Part shown: positions 50,364 to 58,818 of the stretch, one piece after another
Position numbering within the stretch: position 1 is the stretch's first letter
Layout of the letters: every line of letters starts with the position of its first letter
Source of the DNA: Segniliparus sp051660745
GTDB taxonomy: Bacteria; Actinomycetota; Actinomycetes; Mycobacteriales; Mycobacteriaceae
Reading direction: 5' to 3'
NCBI RefSeq assembly: GCF_051660745.1
Contig: NZ_JBOFQF010000019.1
Span: 26,215-90,214, forward strand
DNA length: 64,000 nucleotides
The notes under the pieces: generated by a model
Told to the model about the DNA's origin: nothing
The model's database searches: none
What the model saw: the letters and a program-made list of their open reading frames with translations, nothing else
Made by a program: the position numbers and the translations under genes

Positions 50364-51608
50364 TCAGGGGACCAGCGAGACCCCGAGCAGCGCGTCGACA
50401 GCGGTGGCCACAAGACCTGGGGCCGCTCGGTCGGAGCCGCCGTGCGCCAACGCCTCGACGGCCCAGCTGTCCACCGCCGCGAGCCCCTTGGGGGTGTCGA
50501 GATCGTTCGCCAGATGCTCGCGCAGGCGGGCCGCCGCGTCGTGCGCGGCAGGGCCCGAGGCCAGCGAGGCCGCCTGCCGCCAGCGCGCGAGCCGGGCCTG
50601 CGCCTCCTCCAGCAAGCCCTGGTCCCACGACCGGTCCGCGCGGTAGTGGCCTGCGAACAGCGCCAGGCGGATCGCGGAGGGGTCCACGCCCGCCGCGCGC
50701 AGCTTCGAGACGAAGACCAGGTTCCCCCGGCTCTTCGACATCTTCTCGCCGTCGAGCCCGATCATTCCCGCGTGGACGTAGTTGCGCGCGAACCTGCCGT
50801 GCCCGATCTGCGCCTGGGCGTGCGCGGCGGAGAACTCGTGGTGCGGGAAGACCAGGTCTGCCCCCCCGCCCTGCACGTCGAAGCCGAACCCGATGCGGTC
50901 CAACGCGATCGCGGAGCACTCGATGTGCCACCCCGGCCTGCCCGGGCCGAACGGCGAGGGCCAGCTCGGCTCGCCGGGCCGGGCCGCGCGCCACAGGAGC
51001 GCGTCGAGCGGATCGGCCTTCCCCGCGCGGTCCGGGTCGCCGCCCCGCTCCCGAAAGATCCGGACCATCTCGTCCCTGTCGTAGCCCGAGACGTAGCCGA
51101 AGTCCTCGGTGGCGGTGATCCGATGGTAGACGTCCGGGTACTCGCCCTCCGTCACGACATACGCGGACTGGTTCGCCACCAGCTTCTCGATCATCGCGAC
51201 CACCAGGTCGACCGACTCGGTCACCCCGACGTAATCATGGGGCGGCACGACGCGCAGCGCGGCCATATCGGTCCGGAACAGCTCGATCTGCTCCGCCGCG
51301 AGCCCCTGCCAGTCCCGCTGGTCGCGCTCGGCCCGCTCCAGGAGCGGGTCGTCCACGTCGGTGATGTTCTGCGTGTACTCCACCTCGTGGCCCGCGTCCA
51401 GCCAGAGCCGGTGCACCAGGTCGAAAGCGAGGTAGGTGGCCGCGTGGCCGAGGTGGGTCGCGTCGTAGGGGGTGATCCCGCAGACGTACATCCCCGCCTT
51501 GCGGCCCGGCGTGATCGGGCGCAGCACGCGGTCTGCCGAGTCCCACAGCCGCAACCGCGGACCTGTGCCCTCGAGCTTCGGGACCACGGGGGAAGACCAA
51601 GAACGCAC
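50364..51608 (-). CDS. mshC: Cysteine:1D-myo-inosityl glucosaminide ligase MshC (mycothiol synthesis)
   Basis: A 414-residue paralogue of cysteinyl-tRNA synthetase that ligates cysteine to GlcN-Ins. It has the zinc/HIGH region YVCGITPYDATHLGHA, WHIECSAIA, FPHHEFSAAHAQ and the KMSKS loop GEKMSKSRG. Like Rv2130c it lacks the tRNA-binding C-terminal domain and begins RSWSSPVVPKL. It marks the organism as a mycothiol producer. The neighbouring cysQ gene of M. tuberculosis is absent; a 194-nt gap follows. Confidence 0.95.
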   Translation of the reverse strand: MRSWSSPVVPKLEGTGPRLRLWDSADRVLRPITPGRKAGMYVCGITPYDATHLGHAATYLAFDLVHRLWLDAGHEVEYTQNITDVDDPLLERAERDQRDWQGLAAEQIELFRTDMAALRVVPPHDYVGVTESVDLVVAMIEKLVANQSAYVVTEGEYPDVYHRITATEDFGYVSGYDRDEMVRIFRERGGDPDRAGKADPLDALLWRAARPGEPSWPSPFGPGRPGWHIECSAIALDRIGFGFDVQGGGADLVFPHHEFSAAHAQAQIGHGRFARNYVHAGMIGLDGEKMSKSRGNLVFVSKLRAAGVDPSAIRLALFAGHYRADRSWDQGLLEEAQARLARWRQAASLASGPAAHDAAARLREHLANDLDTPKGLAAVDSWAVEALAHGGSDRAAPGLVATAVDALLGVSLVP

Positions 51609-51802
51609 GGCACCACTCTAGCCGTTTGCGCCGCCCCTGAGATCCGGGCCGGATGATCTGTCAATCGAGCTCCGCCTGTCCCTCGCGGACCAATCCGGGA
51701 CGAGGCCAGCTGCCGCGCCCACGCGACCGCCTGCACGACGACGGGAAGACCGCCCACCGCCTGCGGGATCAGTGTCCGGCGCCGTCGCGGACTCCTGACG
51801 AG

Positions 51803-52606
51803 CTACATCAGAGGCCACGGCAGGACCCTGTCCCCGTCCGGGACCGGCATGGCCCGCCCGGCCAACAGCCGCTCCGCCCGTTCGCCCAAGGCCGTGAGCT
51901 CGTCCTCGGTCAAATGCTCGGACAGCTCCTTGCCGAGCGCCCCGTCCAACGAGGCCGCGAGCCTGCCGATGTCGGCAAGCTGGTCCGGGGGAATCGGCTC
52001 GCCCGCCCAACCCCACAGCACGGTGCGCAGTTTCGGATCCTCGTGCAGGCAGACCCCGTGGTCGATGCCCCACACGCCCCCGCCCTCGTCCAGGAGCACG
52101 TGGCCGCCCTTGCGGTCCGCGTTGTTCAGCAGCGCGTCGAGCACCGCGAGCTGGCGCAGCCTGGGGTGGTCGGCGTGGGCGAGCGCCACTTCCTCGCCGT
52201 TCGAGTCGCTGCCGAGGACGACCGCCAGCCAGCCCGCGGGCACCTGGTCGAGCGAGTAGAAACCGACCAGCTCGTCCTCGGAGCCGTCGGCTGCGCGCAC
52301 CCACCGCTGGGCCATCCCCCAACCGTGGGGGCCATGGCGCAGCGCGGTCGGCGGGACCAGCGACCAGCCGAGCGCTTCGCTGATCAGATAGCTCGCGAAC
52401 TCCCGCCCGGCGAGCGAGCCCTCGGGGAAATCCCACAGCGGCCGCTCCCCCCGCACAGGCTTGTAAACGCAGAGGAACTCCTCGGGCTGGCTTTCCAGCT
52501 CGCAGAGGAGCACGACGTTCGAGGCCGAGCGCAGCCTTCCCAAGGTCTTGAGCTCGGCCCAGCGCAGCAAGTGCTCCGTCTCGGACGAGGAGCCGGGAGT
52601 CCCCAA
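51803..52606 (-). CDS. SCO1664-family protein (PI3/4-kinase-like fold)
   Basis: A 267-residue protein of the TIGR03843/SCO1664 family. Motifs: ASNVVLLCELE, YKPVRGERPLWDFPEGSLAG (ATP-binding-like), LDALLNNADRKGGHVL and GIDHGVCLHEDPKLR, together resembling the catalytic N-D-R and D-H-G elements of lipid/protein kinase-like folds. The TTG at 52606 is used because it is 4 nt after the DUF3090 stop and the family N terminus needs it. Corresponds to Rv2133c. Function unknown, but genomic linkage to the next two genes is conserved. Confidence 0.85.
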   Translation of the reverse strand: MGTPGSSSETEHLLRWAELKTLGRLRSASNVVLLCELESQPEEFLCVYKPVRGERPLWDFPEGSLAGREFASYLISEALGWSLVPPTALRHGPHGWGMAQRWVRAADGSEDELVGFYSLDQVPAGWLAVVLGSDSNGEEVALAHADHPRLRQLAVLDALLNNADRKGGHVLLDEGGGVWGIDHGVCLHEDPKLRTVLWGWAGEPIPPDQLADIGRLAASLDGALGKELSEHLTEDELTALGERAERLLAGRAMPVPDGDRVLPWPLM

Positions 52607-52610
52607 AGCC

Positions 52611-53171
52611 CTAGCCGTTTCGGCGGTGGTAGCCGTTGGTGCGCGGGCAAATATGGCCCGCCGGGTCCAAGGGCTCGGTGCACAGCGGACAGGAGCGACG
52701 GCCTGCGGAGATGACGAGGCTGGAGCGGGCGACGAACTCGCGCGCGGCCTGCGGGGAGAGGAAGACTCGCACCGCGTCCGGGCCCTCCTCCGAGTCTTCG
52801 AGGATCATCGACTCGTCCAGCTCGCCCTCGGTGATCGCCATGAGCTCGACCACCACGGTCGCCGACTGGGCGTCCCACCCGAGCCCCATCACGCCGACTC
52901 GGAACTCCGTCTCGATCGGGGTGACCAGTGGGTTCAGGTCGGCCACTTCGGTCACCGGCGGAGGCACCGGGGCGCCGAACCGCCGGGCCACCTCGTCGAG
53001 CAGGCTCTCGACCCGGTCGGCCAGCACTTGCACCTGCTGCTTCTCCAACGAGACGGTGACGACTTGGACCGAGTCGACCACCTGGATGAAGAACGAGCGG
53101 TCGCCCGGCTCGCCGACGGTGCCGGTGATGAAACGCTCCGGGCCCCGGAACACATGGATTGCCCTCGACAT
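52611..53171 (-). CDS. DUF3090 protein with C-terminal zinc-ribbon-like motif
   Basis: A 186-residue protein matching DUF3090 (Rv2134c type). It begins SRAIHVFRGPERFITGTVGE and ends with CPLCTEPLDPAGHICPRTN, a CxxC...C treble-clef-like metal site. ATG 53171 overlaps the stop of the phosphoglycerate-mutase gene by one base (TGATG). An alternative GTG lies one codon upstream. Always found beside SCO1664 and a histidine phosphatase in actinobacteria; role unknown. Confidence 0.87.
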   Translation of the reverse strand: MSRAIHVFRGPERFITGTVGEPGDRSFFIQVVDSVQVVTVSLEKQQVQVLADRVESLLDEVARRFGAPVPPPVTEVADLNPLVTPIETEFRVGVMGLGWDAQSATVVVELMAITEGELDESMILEDSEEGPDAVRVFLSPQAAREFVARSSLVISAGRRSCPLCTEPLDPAGHICPRTNGYHRRNG

Positions 53172-53926
53172 CACACCTCCATCGCAGACTCGTCTTGCCT
53201 CCCGGACACAACCCCGGGCGACCCACCGACTATCCCATCATAGGCCGCTTGCTCAGGCTCTTCGGCCTTGGTCACCGTGACGGCGGCGGGCAGAACATGG
53301 AACTTCTCGGACGGCAACGCCCCATGCGTGTGGTTCAGGCAGGACACCACGGGCAAGTGCGGCGTGTACGCCACCACGCTCACCGACGCGGGCTCGACGA
53401 GGATGCGCTGGAACTGGTCGAGGTGGGCGCCGACGGCGTCGGCGAGGATCGCTTTGAGCACGTCGCCGTGCGAGCATGCCAGCCACAGCGCTCCCGGCCC
53501 GTGCTCGAGCACGACCGCGCGGTCGTGCTCGCGGACTGCCGCGACGGCCCTGGCCTGCACTTGGGCGAGGCCTTCGCCCTCCGGAAAGACTGCCGCCGAC
53601 GGATGCCGCTGCACGATTTTCCACAGCGGCTCTTTGCCCAGCTCGTCGAGCTTGCGGCCGGTCCAGCTGCCGTAGTCGACCTCGCTGAGCCGCTCGTCCG
53701 CCACCGGCTCGAGGCCGAGCGCCGCCGCGAGGGGCGCGATCGTCTCGGCGCAGCGCTGCAACGGGGAGCGCACGATCTTGCGGATGGGCAGCTCCGCGAG
53801 CCGCAGCACGAGCTCCTGCGCCTGCTGCTGCCCATGGGGGTCGAGCCCGACACCAGGGCTGCGTCCCGCCAGCGTCCTCGCGACGTTGGAGGTGGATCGG
53901 GCATGGCGCACCAACAGGACGGTCAT
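53171..53926 (-). CDS. Histidine phosphatase / phosphoglycerate-mutase-family protein
   Basis: A 251-residue branch-1 histidine phosphatase (Rv2135c type). The phospho-acceptor motif reads LLVRHARSTSN (RHA instead of the usual RHG), followed by SPLQRCAETI, SEVDYGSWTG and the second catalytic His in WLACSHGDVLKAIL. A C-terminal extension of about 50 residues is family-typical. It heads the SCO1664/DUF3090 cluster and probably dephosphorylates a small molecule in the same unknown pathway. Confidence 0.88.
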   Translation of the reverse strand: MTVLLVRHARSTSNVARTLAGRSPGVGLDPHGQQQAQELVLRLAELPIRKIVRSPLQRCAETIAPLAAALGLEPVADERLSEVDYGSWTGRKLDELGKEPLWKIVQRHPSAAVFPEGEGLAQVQARAVAAVREHDRAVVLEHGPGALWLACSHGDVLKAILADAVGAHLDQFQRILVEPASVSVVAYTPHLPVVSCLNHTHGALPSEKFHVLPAAVTVTKAEEPEQAAYDGIVGGSPGVVSGRQDESAMEV

Positions 53927-54039
53927 ATGTCGAGCCTAGCGTGCGGCGATCACCGCCCGACGAACGCCGCAAATCCGCGAGCGCGCAAGTCCGCATGGCA
54001 AGATGTCCTGATGCCATTCTCTCGCGCGGACGCTCTGCG

Positions 54040-54978
54040 ATGAAGTACCGCACCCTCGGCTCGAGCGGGCTGCGCGTCTCCAGGCTGGGCCTCGGCACCC
54101 TGAACTGGGGCCTGCGCACGAACGCGGACGAGGCTGCCGGTTTGGTCACGGCGTTCCTCGACGCGGGCGGGACGTTCGTGGACAACTCGCCCGCGTACGC
54201 GGACGGCGCTTCCCAGGAGATCCTCGCGGGGCTGTTGAAGGGCCACGTCAAACGAGAGTCCCTGGTCATCGCCAGCGGGTCGGGCATCCACCCCATGATC
54301 CATCCGAGGGTCGACTGCTCCCGGCGGGCGCTGCTCGCCCAATTGGACGACACACTGCGCACGCTCGGGATCGACCACCTCGACTTGTGGCAGGTCGACG
54401 CGTGGGATCCGCACACGCCGGTCGACGAGGTGGCGCAGACATTGTCCTACGCCGTCCGGCGCGGCTCCACGCGCTATATCGGGGTCCGAGGGTTCAACGG
54501 GTGGCAGCTCGCCACGCTGGCCGCGCGCTGCGCGGAGTTCTCCCTCGTGTCGGCGGGCGTGGAGTACTCCTTGCTCGCCCGCGAGCCCGAGGGCCAGCTG
54601 CTGCCCTGCGCGAAACACCACGGCGTCGGCGCCGTTGTGGCGACCCCGCTGGCCGAGGGAGTCCTCACCGGGAAATACCGCCAAGGCATGCCGAAAGACT
54701 CACGCGGAGCGGATCCCACGGCCGCCGTCTCCGTCGAGCGCTTCCGCACGGAGGCGGCGAACCGGATCGTCGACGGCGTCCTCACCGCCGCGGACGGGCT
54801 CGCCACCTCGCCGCTCGCCGTCGCGCTCGCCTGGGTGCGCGACCGGCTCGGGGTGTCCAGCGTGCTGGTCGGGGCGCGCGACGTCGCACAGCTCACCGGG
54901 GCTCTCGCCGCCGAAGAGCTGACCCTGCCGAAATCTATCGCCGCCGCTTTGGAAGACGTGAGCGGTGTCCCCTCATGA
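54040..54978 (+). CDS. Aldo/keto reductase
   Basis: A 312-residue NADPH-dependent reductase with the TIM-barrel signatures MKYRTLGSSGLRVSRLGLGT, FVDNSPAYADGASQEILAG, LDLWQVDAWDPHTP and RYIGVRGFNGWQLA. The usual catalytic Tyr is seen as SPAYADG and the Lys/His positions are less clear. Substrate unknown. ATG 54040 matches the family start. It ends in a TGA that overlaps a chain of two micro-ORFs leading into pyrD. Confidence 0.88.
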   Translation: MKYRTLGSSGLRVSRLGLGTLNWGLRTNADEAAGLVTAFLDAGGTFVDNSPAYADGASQEILAGLLKGHVKRESLVIASGSGIHPMIHPRVDCSRRALLAQLDDTLRTLGIDHLDLWQVDAWDPHTPVDEVAQTLSYAVRRGSTRYIGVRGFNGWQLATLAARCAEFSLVSAGVEYSLLAREPEGQLLPCAKHHGVGAVVATPLAEGVLTGKYRQGMPKDSRGADPTAAVSVERFRTEAANRIVDGVLTAADGLATSPLAVALAWVRDRLGVSSVLVGARDVAQLTGALAAEELTLPKSIAAALEDVSGVPS

Positions 54979-55012
54979 ATAGAGTCCCTTCGTGAATAGA
55001 GTCCCTTCGTGA
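54975..55012 (+). repeat. 17-bp tandem duplication forming two coupled 6-codon micro-ORFs before pyrD
   Basis: The unit TGAATAGAGTCCCTTCG occurs twice in tandem (54976-54992, 54993-55009). It creates two identical micro-ORFs, ATG AAT AGA GTC CCT TCG TGA from 54975 and the same with GTG from 54992. The first start overlaps the reductase stop; each micro-ORF stop overlaps the next start; the last overlaps the pyrD GTG at 55009. No ribosome site precedes pyrD. Confidence 0.7.
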
Positions 55013-56064
55013 GCTTCGCCCCGTACCAATTCCTCAAGCCCGCGTTGTTCCGCCTGTCGCCCGAGACCGCGCACCACCTCGCGTTCGCGAGCATCCGGCT
55101 CGGCGCTCCCCTGCTCCCCGACTCCGGATTCGACCCCGTGCTCGCGCAGCGGCTGTTCGGCGTGGACTTTCCCGCGCCGTTCGGCCTCGCGGCCGGGTTC
55201 GACAAGGACGCACTCGGCGCGAAAGCATGGGGCAAGATCGGTTTCGGCTTCGCCGAGATCGGCACCATCACCCCCCGCCCCCAGCCGGGGAACCCGGCCC
55301 CACGGCTCTTCCGGCTTCCGGCGGACCAGGCCCTCGTCAACCGCATGGGCTTCAACAACGAGGGCGCGGCAGCCGCCTCGGACCGGCTGCGCGGGGCACG
55401 GCGCCCGGTCCCGATCGGGGCGAACATCGGCAAGAACAAGACGACGCCCGCCGAAGAAGCCGTGGACGACTACTGCGCCTGCGCGCGGGCGCTCTCCCCT
55501 GTCGCGGACTTCCTCGTGGTCAACGTGAGCTCGCCGAACACGCCAGGCCTGCGCGATCTGCAGGCCGTGTCGACCCTTGAGCCGATCCTCGCCGCAGTCG
55601 CGGCGGCGAGCGACGTCCCCGTGCTCGTGAAGATCGCGCCCGACCTCGCCGACGCCGACGTGGAGGCCGTCGCCGACCTCGCGACGCGCCTCGGGCTCGC
55701 GGGCCTGGTCGCGTCCAACACCACGATCGGCCGCTCCGGGCTGCGCTCTGACCCGGAGCTGGTGGAGCGCGCGGGCGCGGGCGGGCTGTCCGGGCCGATC
55801 CTGGCCCGACGTGCGCTGGAGGTGCTGCGCCTGTTGCGCTCGGCGACCTCAGGGAGCCTCGCGCTGGTGAGCGTCGGCGGCGTGCGCACGGCGCAGGACG
55901 CGTGGGAGCGGATCCTCGCGGGCGCGAGCCTCGTGGAGGGCTACACCGGGTTCATCTACGAGGGCCCGCTCTACGCCAGGCGGATCAACGCTGGGCTCGC
56001 GAAACTCGTCCGCGAGCACGGGTTCTCGAATATCTCCGAGGCCGTCGGCCGCGAAGCCCGCTAA
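55009..56064 (+). CDS. pyrD: Dihydroorotate dehydrogenase (quinone), class 2
   Basis: A 351-residue class 2 DHODH that oxidises dihydroorotate with menaquinone at the membrane. The N-terminal amphipathic pair (QFLKPALFRLSPETAHHLAF) is the quinone tunnel; GLAAGFDKDA, NRMGFNNEGA, VNVSSPNTPGLRDLQ with the catalytic Ser, and SVGGVRTAQDAWERILAGAS follow. GTG 55009 is translationally coupled to the micro-ORFs upstream. Corresponds to Rv2139. Confidence 0.96.
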   Translation: MSFAPYQFLKPALFRLSPETAHHLAFASIRLGAPLLPDSGFDPVLAQRLFGVDFPAPFGLAAGFDKDALGAKAWGKIGFGFAEIGTITPRPQPGNPAPRLFRLPADQALVNRMGFNNEGAAAASDRLRGARRPVPIGANIGKNKTTPAEEAVDDYCACARALSPVADFLVVNVSSPNTPGLRDLQAVSTLEPILAAVAAASDVPVLVKIAPDLADADVEAVADLATRLGLAGLVASNTTIGRSGLRSDPELVERAGAGGLSGPILARRALEVLRLLRSATSGSLALVSVGGVRTAQDAWERILAGASLVEGYTGFIYEGPLYARRINAGLAKLVREHGFSNISEAVGREAR

Positions 56065-56092
56065 GCGGCCCCGTCCCGGCGCCCGGGCCGGG

Positions 56093-56620
56093 CTACTGCG
56101 AGTAGGTGCCAACGATGGTCGCGCGGGCGATGGCCTGGCCGAACAGGTTGAAGGCGAGGATCGCGGGCGAGGCTTCGGCGGGCACGCCGAGGCTCGGCAC
56201 TCCCACCGCCCACACCGTGATGAAGTAACGGTGCTCGCCGTGGCCCTCCGGCGGGGCCGCGCCCAGGAACTGCCGCACGCCCCCGTCGTTCACCAGCTGC
56301 ACGGCGCCATGCGGCAGCCCCGACCCGGACTCGTCGCCCGCGCCGGTCGCCAGCTCGGTCGTCGTGACGGGGATGTCCGCCACCGCCCAATGCCAGAAGC
56401 CCGAGAGCGTCGGCGCGTCGGGGTCGTAGGCGGTGATCGCGAAGCTCTGCGTCTCGGCGGGGAAGCCGGACCACGACAACTGCGGCGAGATATCGTCGCC
56501 GCCTGCGCCGAAAATCCCGCTCACCTGAGCGTTCTTCAGGCGAGACCCGTCTGGCGCGTCGGTGGAGCTGAGCGTGAAGCCCGGCAGGGCGGGAAGATCC
56601 GCAAAGGGGTCGCGGGACAT
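56093..56620 (-). CDS. Phosphatidylethanolamine-binding protein (YbhB/Rv2140c type)
   Basis: A 175-residue PEBP. It has the anion-site motifs SPQLSWSGFP, YDPDAPTLSGFWHWAV and GVRQFLGAAPPEGHGEHRYF. The family binds phospholipid head groups or inhibits enzymes; bacterial functions are poorly known. AAGGAG 5 nt before the ATG at 56620 decides the start. It converges with pyrD, the same arrangement as Rv2139/Rv2140c. Confidence 0.93.
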   Translation of the reverse strand: MSRDPFADLPALPGFTLSSTDAPDGSRLKNAQVSGIFGAGGDDISPQLSWSGFPAETQSFAITAYDPDAPTLSGFWHWAVADIPVTTTELATGAGDESGSGLPHGAVQLVNDGGVRQFLGAAPPEGHGEHRYFITVWAVGVPSLGVPAEASPAILAFNLFGQAIARATIVGTYSQ

Positions 56621-56758
56621 GGTGGCTCCTTCGAACTCGGCTGACGGTCTACCGGCTCCAAGGTAGTCATCCGGGCACGGGCCGCGCACAGCGCCCTACG
56701 GAGCAGGGCAGCTCCGGCCGAGCGGCCATGGCGGATTCCGGCACGGAAAGAACTAGAG

Positions 56759-56781
56759 TATGGTCTATTGCATAGAACATA
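56759..56781. promoter_or_regulatory. Imperfect 23-bp palindrome upstream of the DUF4267-like gene
   Basis: TATGGTCTAT-TGC-ATAGAACATA: 10-bp arms with one mismatched pair, A/T-rich within a GC-rich gap, 53 nt before the ATG at 56834. It is a candidate operator or promoter core. Confidence 0.45.
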
Positions 56782-56833
56782 TTTTGAGCGCGGGCCGCCT
56801 CGCCGGACGGCCAACGAGAATGGAGCCAGACAG

Positions 56834-57235
56834 ATGACGACCAGCCCTTCCGCCCCGAAACACGTCATGTTGCGCGCGCTCATCGCGGGGCGCACGACAG
56901 TCGCGATCACCTCGTTGTTCGTGCCCCGGCTCGGGCTGAGGCTCCTGCAAATCCCAGGGGACGGAACACCGGCGCCCGCCATGGCCCGCCTGTTCGGCGT
57001 GCGCAACGCCCTCCTCGCCATTGGTTTGAGCCGGTTGGACGCGTTCAAAGCTCCGCGAGCCTTCCTCTGGGCCAATGTCGTGATCGACGCCGTGGACGCG
57101 CTCGCGTTCCTCGAAGCGCGCTCGCGCCGCGAGGTCGGCTCGGCGGGAGCCGCGATCGTCACGGGCATAGCGGCGAGCGCCACGGTGGCAGGCCTCGTCT
57201 CCGCCCTGCAGGCGCCTGCCGATCCCGCGCGTTAA
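56834..57235 (+). CDS. Small membrane protein (DUF4267-like)
   Basis: A 133-residue protein with three or four hydrophobic stretches (MLRALIAGRTTVAITSLFV; FGVRNALLAIGL; GAAIVTGIAASATVAGLVSA). The MARLFGVRNALLAIGL segment and the FLWANVVIDAVDAL segment resemble DUF4267 proteins, a call made from memory only. GGAG lies 8 nt before the ATG. It converges with the M20 peptidase gene, 20 nt away. Confidence 0.6.
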   Translation: MTTSPSAPKHVMLRALIAGRTTVAITSLFVPRLGLRLLQIPGDGTPAPAMARLFGVRNALLAIGLSRLDAFKAPRAFLWANVVIDAVDALAFLEARSRREVGSAGAAIVTGIAASATVAGLVSALQAPADPAR

Positions 57236-57255
57236 CGCGCGGGACGCTTGCCCGG

Positions 57256-58599
57256 CTAGCTCCGCAGCAAAAAGTCCGTCAGCACTCTCGTCCCGAAGAT
57301 GAGCGAGTCCGTCGGCACCCGCTCGTCCACGCCGTGGAACAGGGCCGCGAAGTTCAAATCCGGGGGCAGCTTGAGCGGCGCGTAGCCGAAGCAGCGGATG
57401 CCGAGCTTGTCGAAGGCCTTCGCGTCCGTCCCGCCGGAAAGCATGTACGGCGTGGGCCTCGCATCCGGGTCGTGCGCCACGAGCGCCGCGTTCATCGCGT
57501 CGACCAGCGCCCCCTCGTAGGCGGTCTCGTAGGCGCCGAGGTCGGTGACCGCGCTGCGCTCGACGTCCGGGCCGATGATCGCGTCCACCTCTTTTTCGAA
57601 CGCCGCCCTGCGGCCAGGCAAGATCCGGCAGTCCACCACGGCCTCGGCGGCCTGCGGGATGACGTTCGCCTTGTACCCGGCCTTGAGCATCGTCGGGTTG
57701 GCCGTGTCCCGCAGTGTTGCATTCAGCGAGCGCGAGAAGTCGCCGAGCTTCGCGATCCGCCCCTCCAGGTCCGGCGCGTCGGGGTCGAGGTCGAGCCCGG
57801 TGACTTCCGAGACCGTCCGGAGGAACTGCGCCACGGTGTCGGTGATGACCAGGGGGAACACATGCCTGCCGAGCTTGGCGACGGCTTCGGAGAGGATCGT
57901 GACGGCGTTGTCGCCGTTGAGGAAGGAGCCATGCCCGGCCTGCCCCTTCGCGGTCAGCCGCATCCAGTACAGGCCTTTTTCCGCCGTGGAGATGAGGTAG
58001 AGGCGCTGGGTCCCCCCTTCCTTGTCCGGCACGGTCATCGAGAACCCGCCGACCTCGCCGACCGCCTCGGTCACGCCGTCGAAGAGGTCAGGCCGATGCT
58101 CCGCCAGCCAGTGCGACCCGTATGTGCCGCCCGCCTCCTCGTCCGCGAGGAAGGCAAAGACCAAGTCGCGCGGCGGCACGACGCCCTCGGCCTTGAACTG
58201 CCGCGCGACTGCCAAGGTCATCCCGACCATGTCTTTCATGTCCACCGCGCCCCGGCCCCAGACGTACCCGTCCTGCACCGCCCCGGAGAAGGGGTGCACG
58301 CTCCAGTCCGCGGGCTCCGCCGGGACCACGTCCAAATGGCCGTGGATGAGCAAGGCTCCCCGCCCCGCCTCGGCCCCCTTGAGCCGGGCGAAGACGTTCC
58401 CCCGGCCCGGCGCGCCGGATTCGAGGTATTCCGTCTCGTAGCCGACCTCTTCGAGCTGGGCCTGGACCCATCGCGCGCACTCCGCCTCGCCCTTCGTGGT
58501 GGCGAGCTCGCCGGTGTTGCTCGTGTCGAACTGGATCAGGCGCGACACGAGGTCCACGACCTCGCGCTCGGCACGGGATTGGGGCTGTTCGGGTTCCAT
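57256..58599 (-). CDS. M20-family zinc peptidase/deacylase (Rv2141c homologue)
   Basis: A 447-residue metallohydrolase. LIHGHLDVVPAE (His and Asp ligands), GRGAVDMKDMVG (bridging Asp), FLADEEAGG (catalytic and ligand Glu) and a central dimerisation domain with GQAGHGSFLNG are those of ArgE/DapE/carboxypeptidase G2-like enzymes. The substrate is unknown, though the relatives cleave acylated amino acids or dipeptides. ATG 58599 follows an AGGA stretch. Its place next to PEBP and pyrD is conserved. Confidence 0.93.
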   Translation of the reverse strand: MEPEQPQSRAEREVVDLVSRLIQFDTSNTGELATTKGEAECARWVQAQLEEVGYETEYLESGAPGRGNVFARLKGAEAGRGALLIHGHLDVVPAEPADWSVHPFSGAVQDGYVWGRGAVDMKDMVGMTLAVARQFKAEGVVPPRDLVFAFLADEEAGGTYGSHWLAEHRPDLFDGVTEAVGEVGGFSMTVPDKEGGTQRLYLISTAEKGLYWMRLTAKGQAGHGSFLNGDNAVTILSEAVAKLGRHVFPLVITDTVAQFLRTVSEVTGLDLDPDAPDLEGRIAKLGDFSRSLNATLRDTANPTMLKAGYKANVIPQAAEAVVDCRILPGRRAAFEKEVDAIIGPDVERSAVTDLGAYETAYEGALVDAMNAALVAHDPDARPTPYMLSGGTDAKAFDKLGIRCFGYAPLKLPPDLNFAALFHGVDERVPTDSLIFGTRVLTDFLLRS

Positions 58600-58659
58600 A
58601 CGTTCCTGTCTACCACCGCCCGCCCGAGCCCGCGCGCCGCGATCTCCGTCCATGCCTTT

Positions 58660-58818
58660 GAGCCGCACGACACGCTCTGCAAATTTATGACGCTTTTGTG
58701 CGCTTTTTCGCCTACTTAATAAGACTTAGCTGCGCCTTTTTGTCGCTTTTTTGCTTAGCTAATATCATATTCCGCTTTAAGGGATTTTTCTTCATAAAAG
58801 GCGTGCTAGTGTCCGTTT
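58660..58818. promoter_or_regulatory. AT-rich control region with imperfect direct repeats before the XRE gene
   Basis: This stretch is far richer in A/T than the rest of the window. It carries two related units, one around 58690-58722 (CGCTTTTGTGCGCTTTTTCG, then CCTACTTAATAAG) and one around 58732-58765 (GCGCCTTTTTGTCGCTTTTT, then TGCTTAGCTAATATC). TAGTGT (58807-58812) is a -10 exactly 6 nt before the XRE ATG. Such regions are typically bound by Lsr2- or EspR-like proteins in mycobacteria. Confidence 0.6.

Noticed and set aside
48069..51656. Open frame of 1195 codons crossing dcd, the TAP-like lipoprotein and mshC on the opposite strand
   Set aside because: It spans three well-supported genes and their gaps; composition is that of a third-position GC shadow.
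54975..55012. 17-bp direct repeat as an attachment-site or insertion scar
   Set aside because: Units abut directly with nothing between them and no integrase or IS gene is nearby; a replication-slip duplication explains it better.
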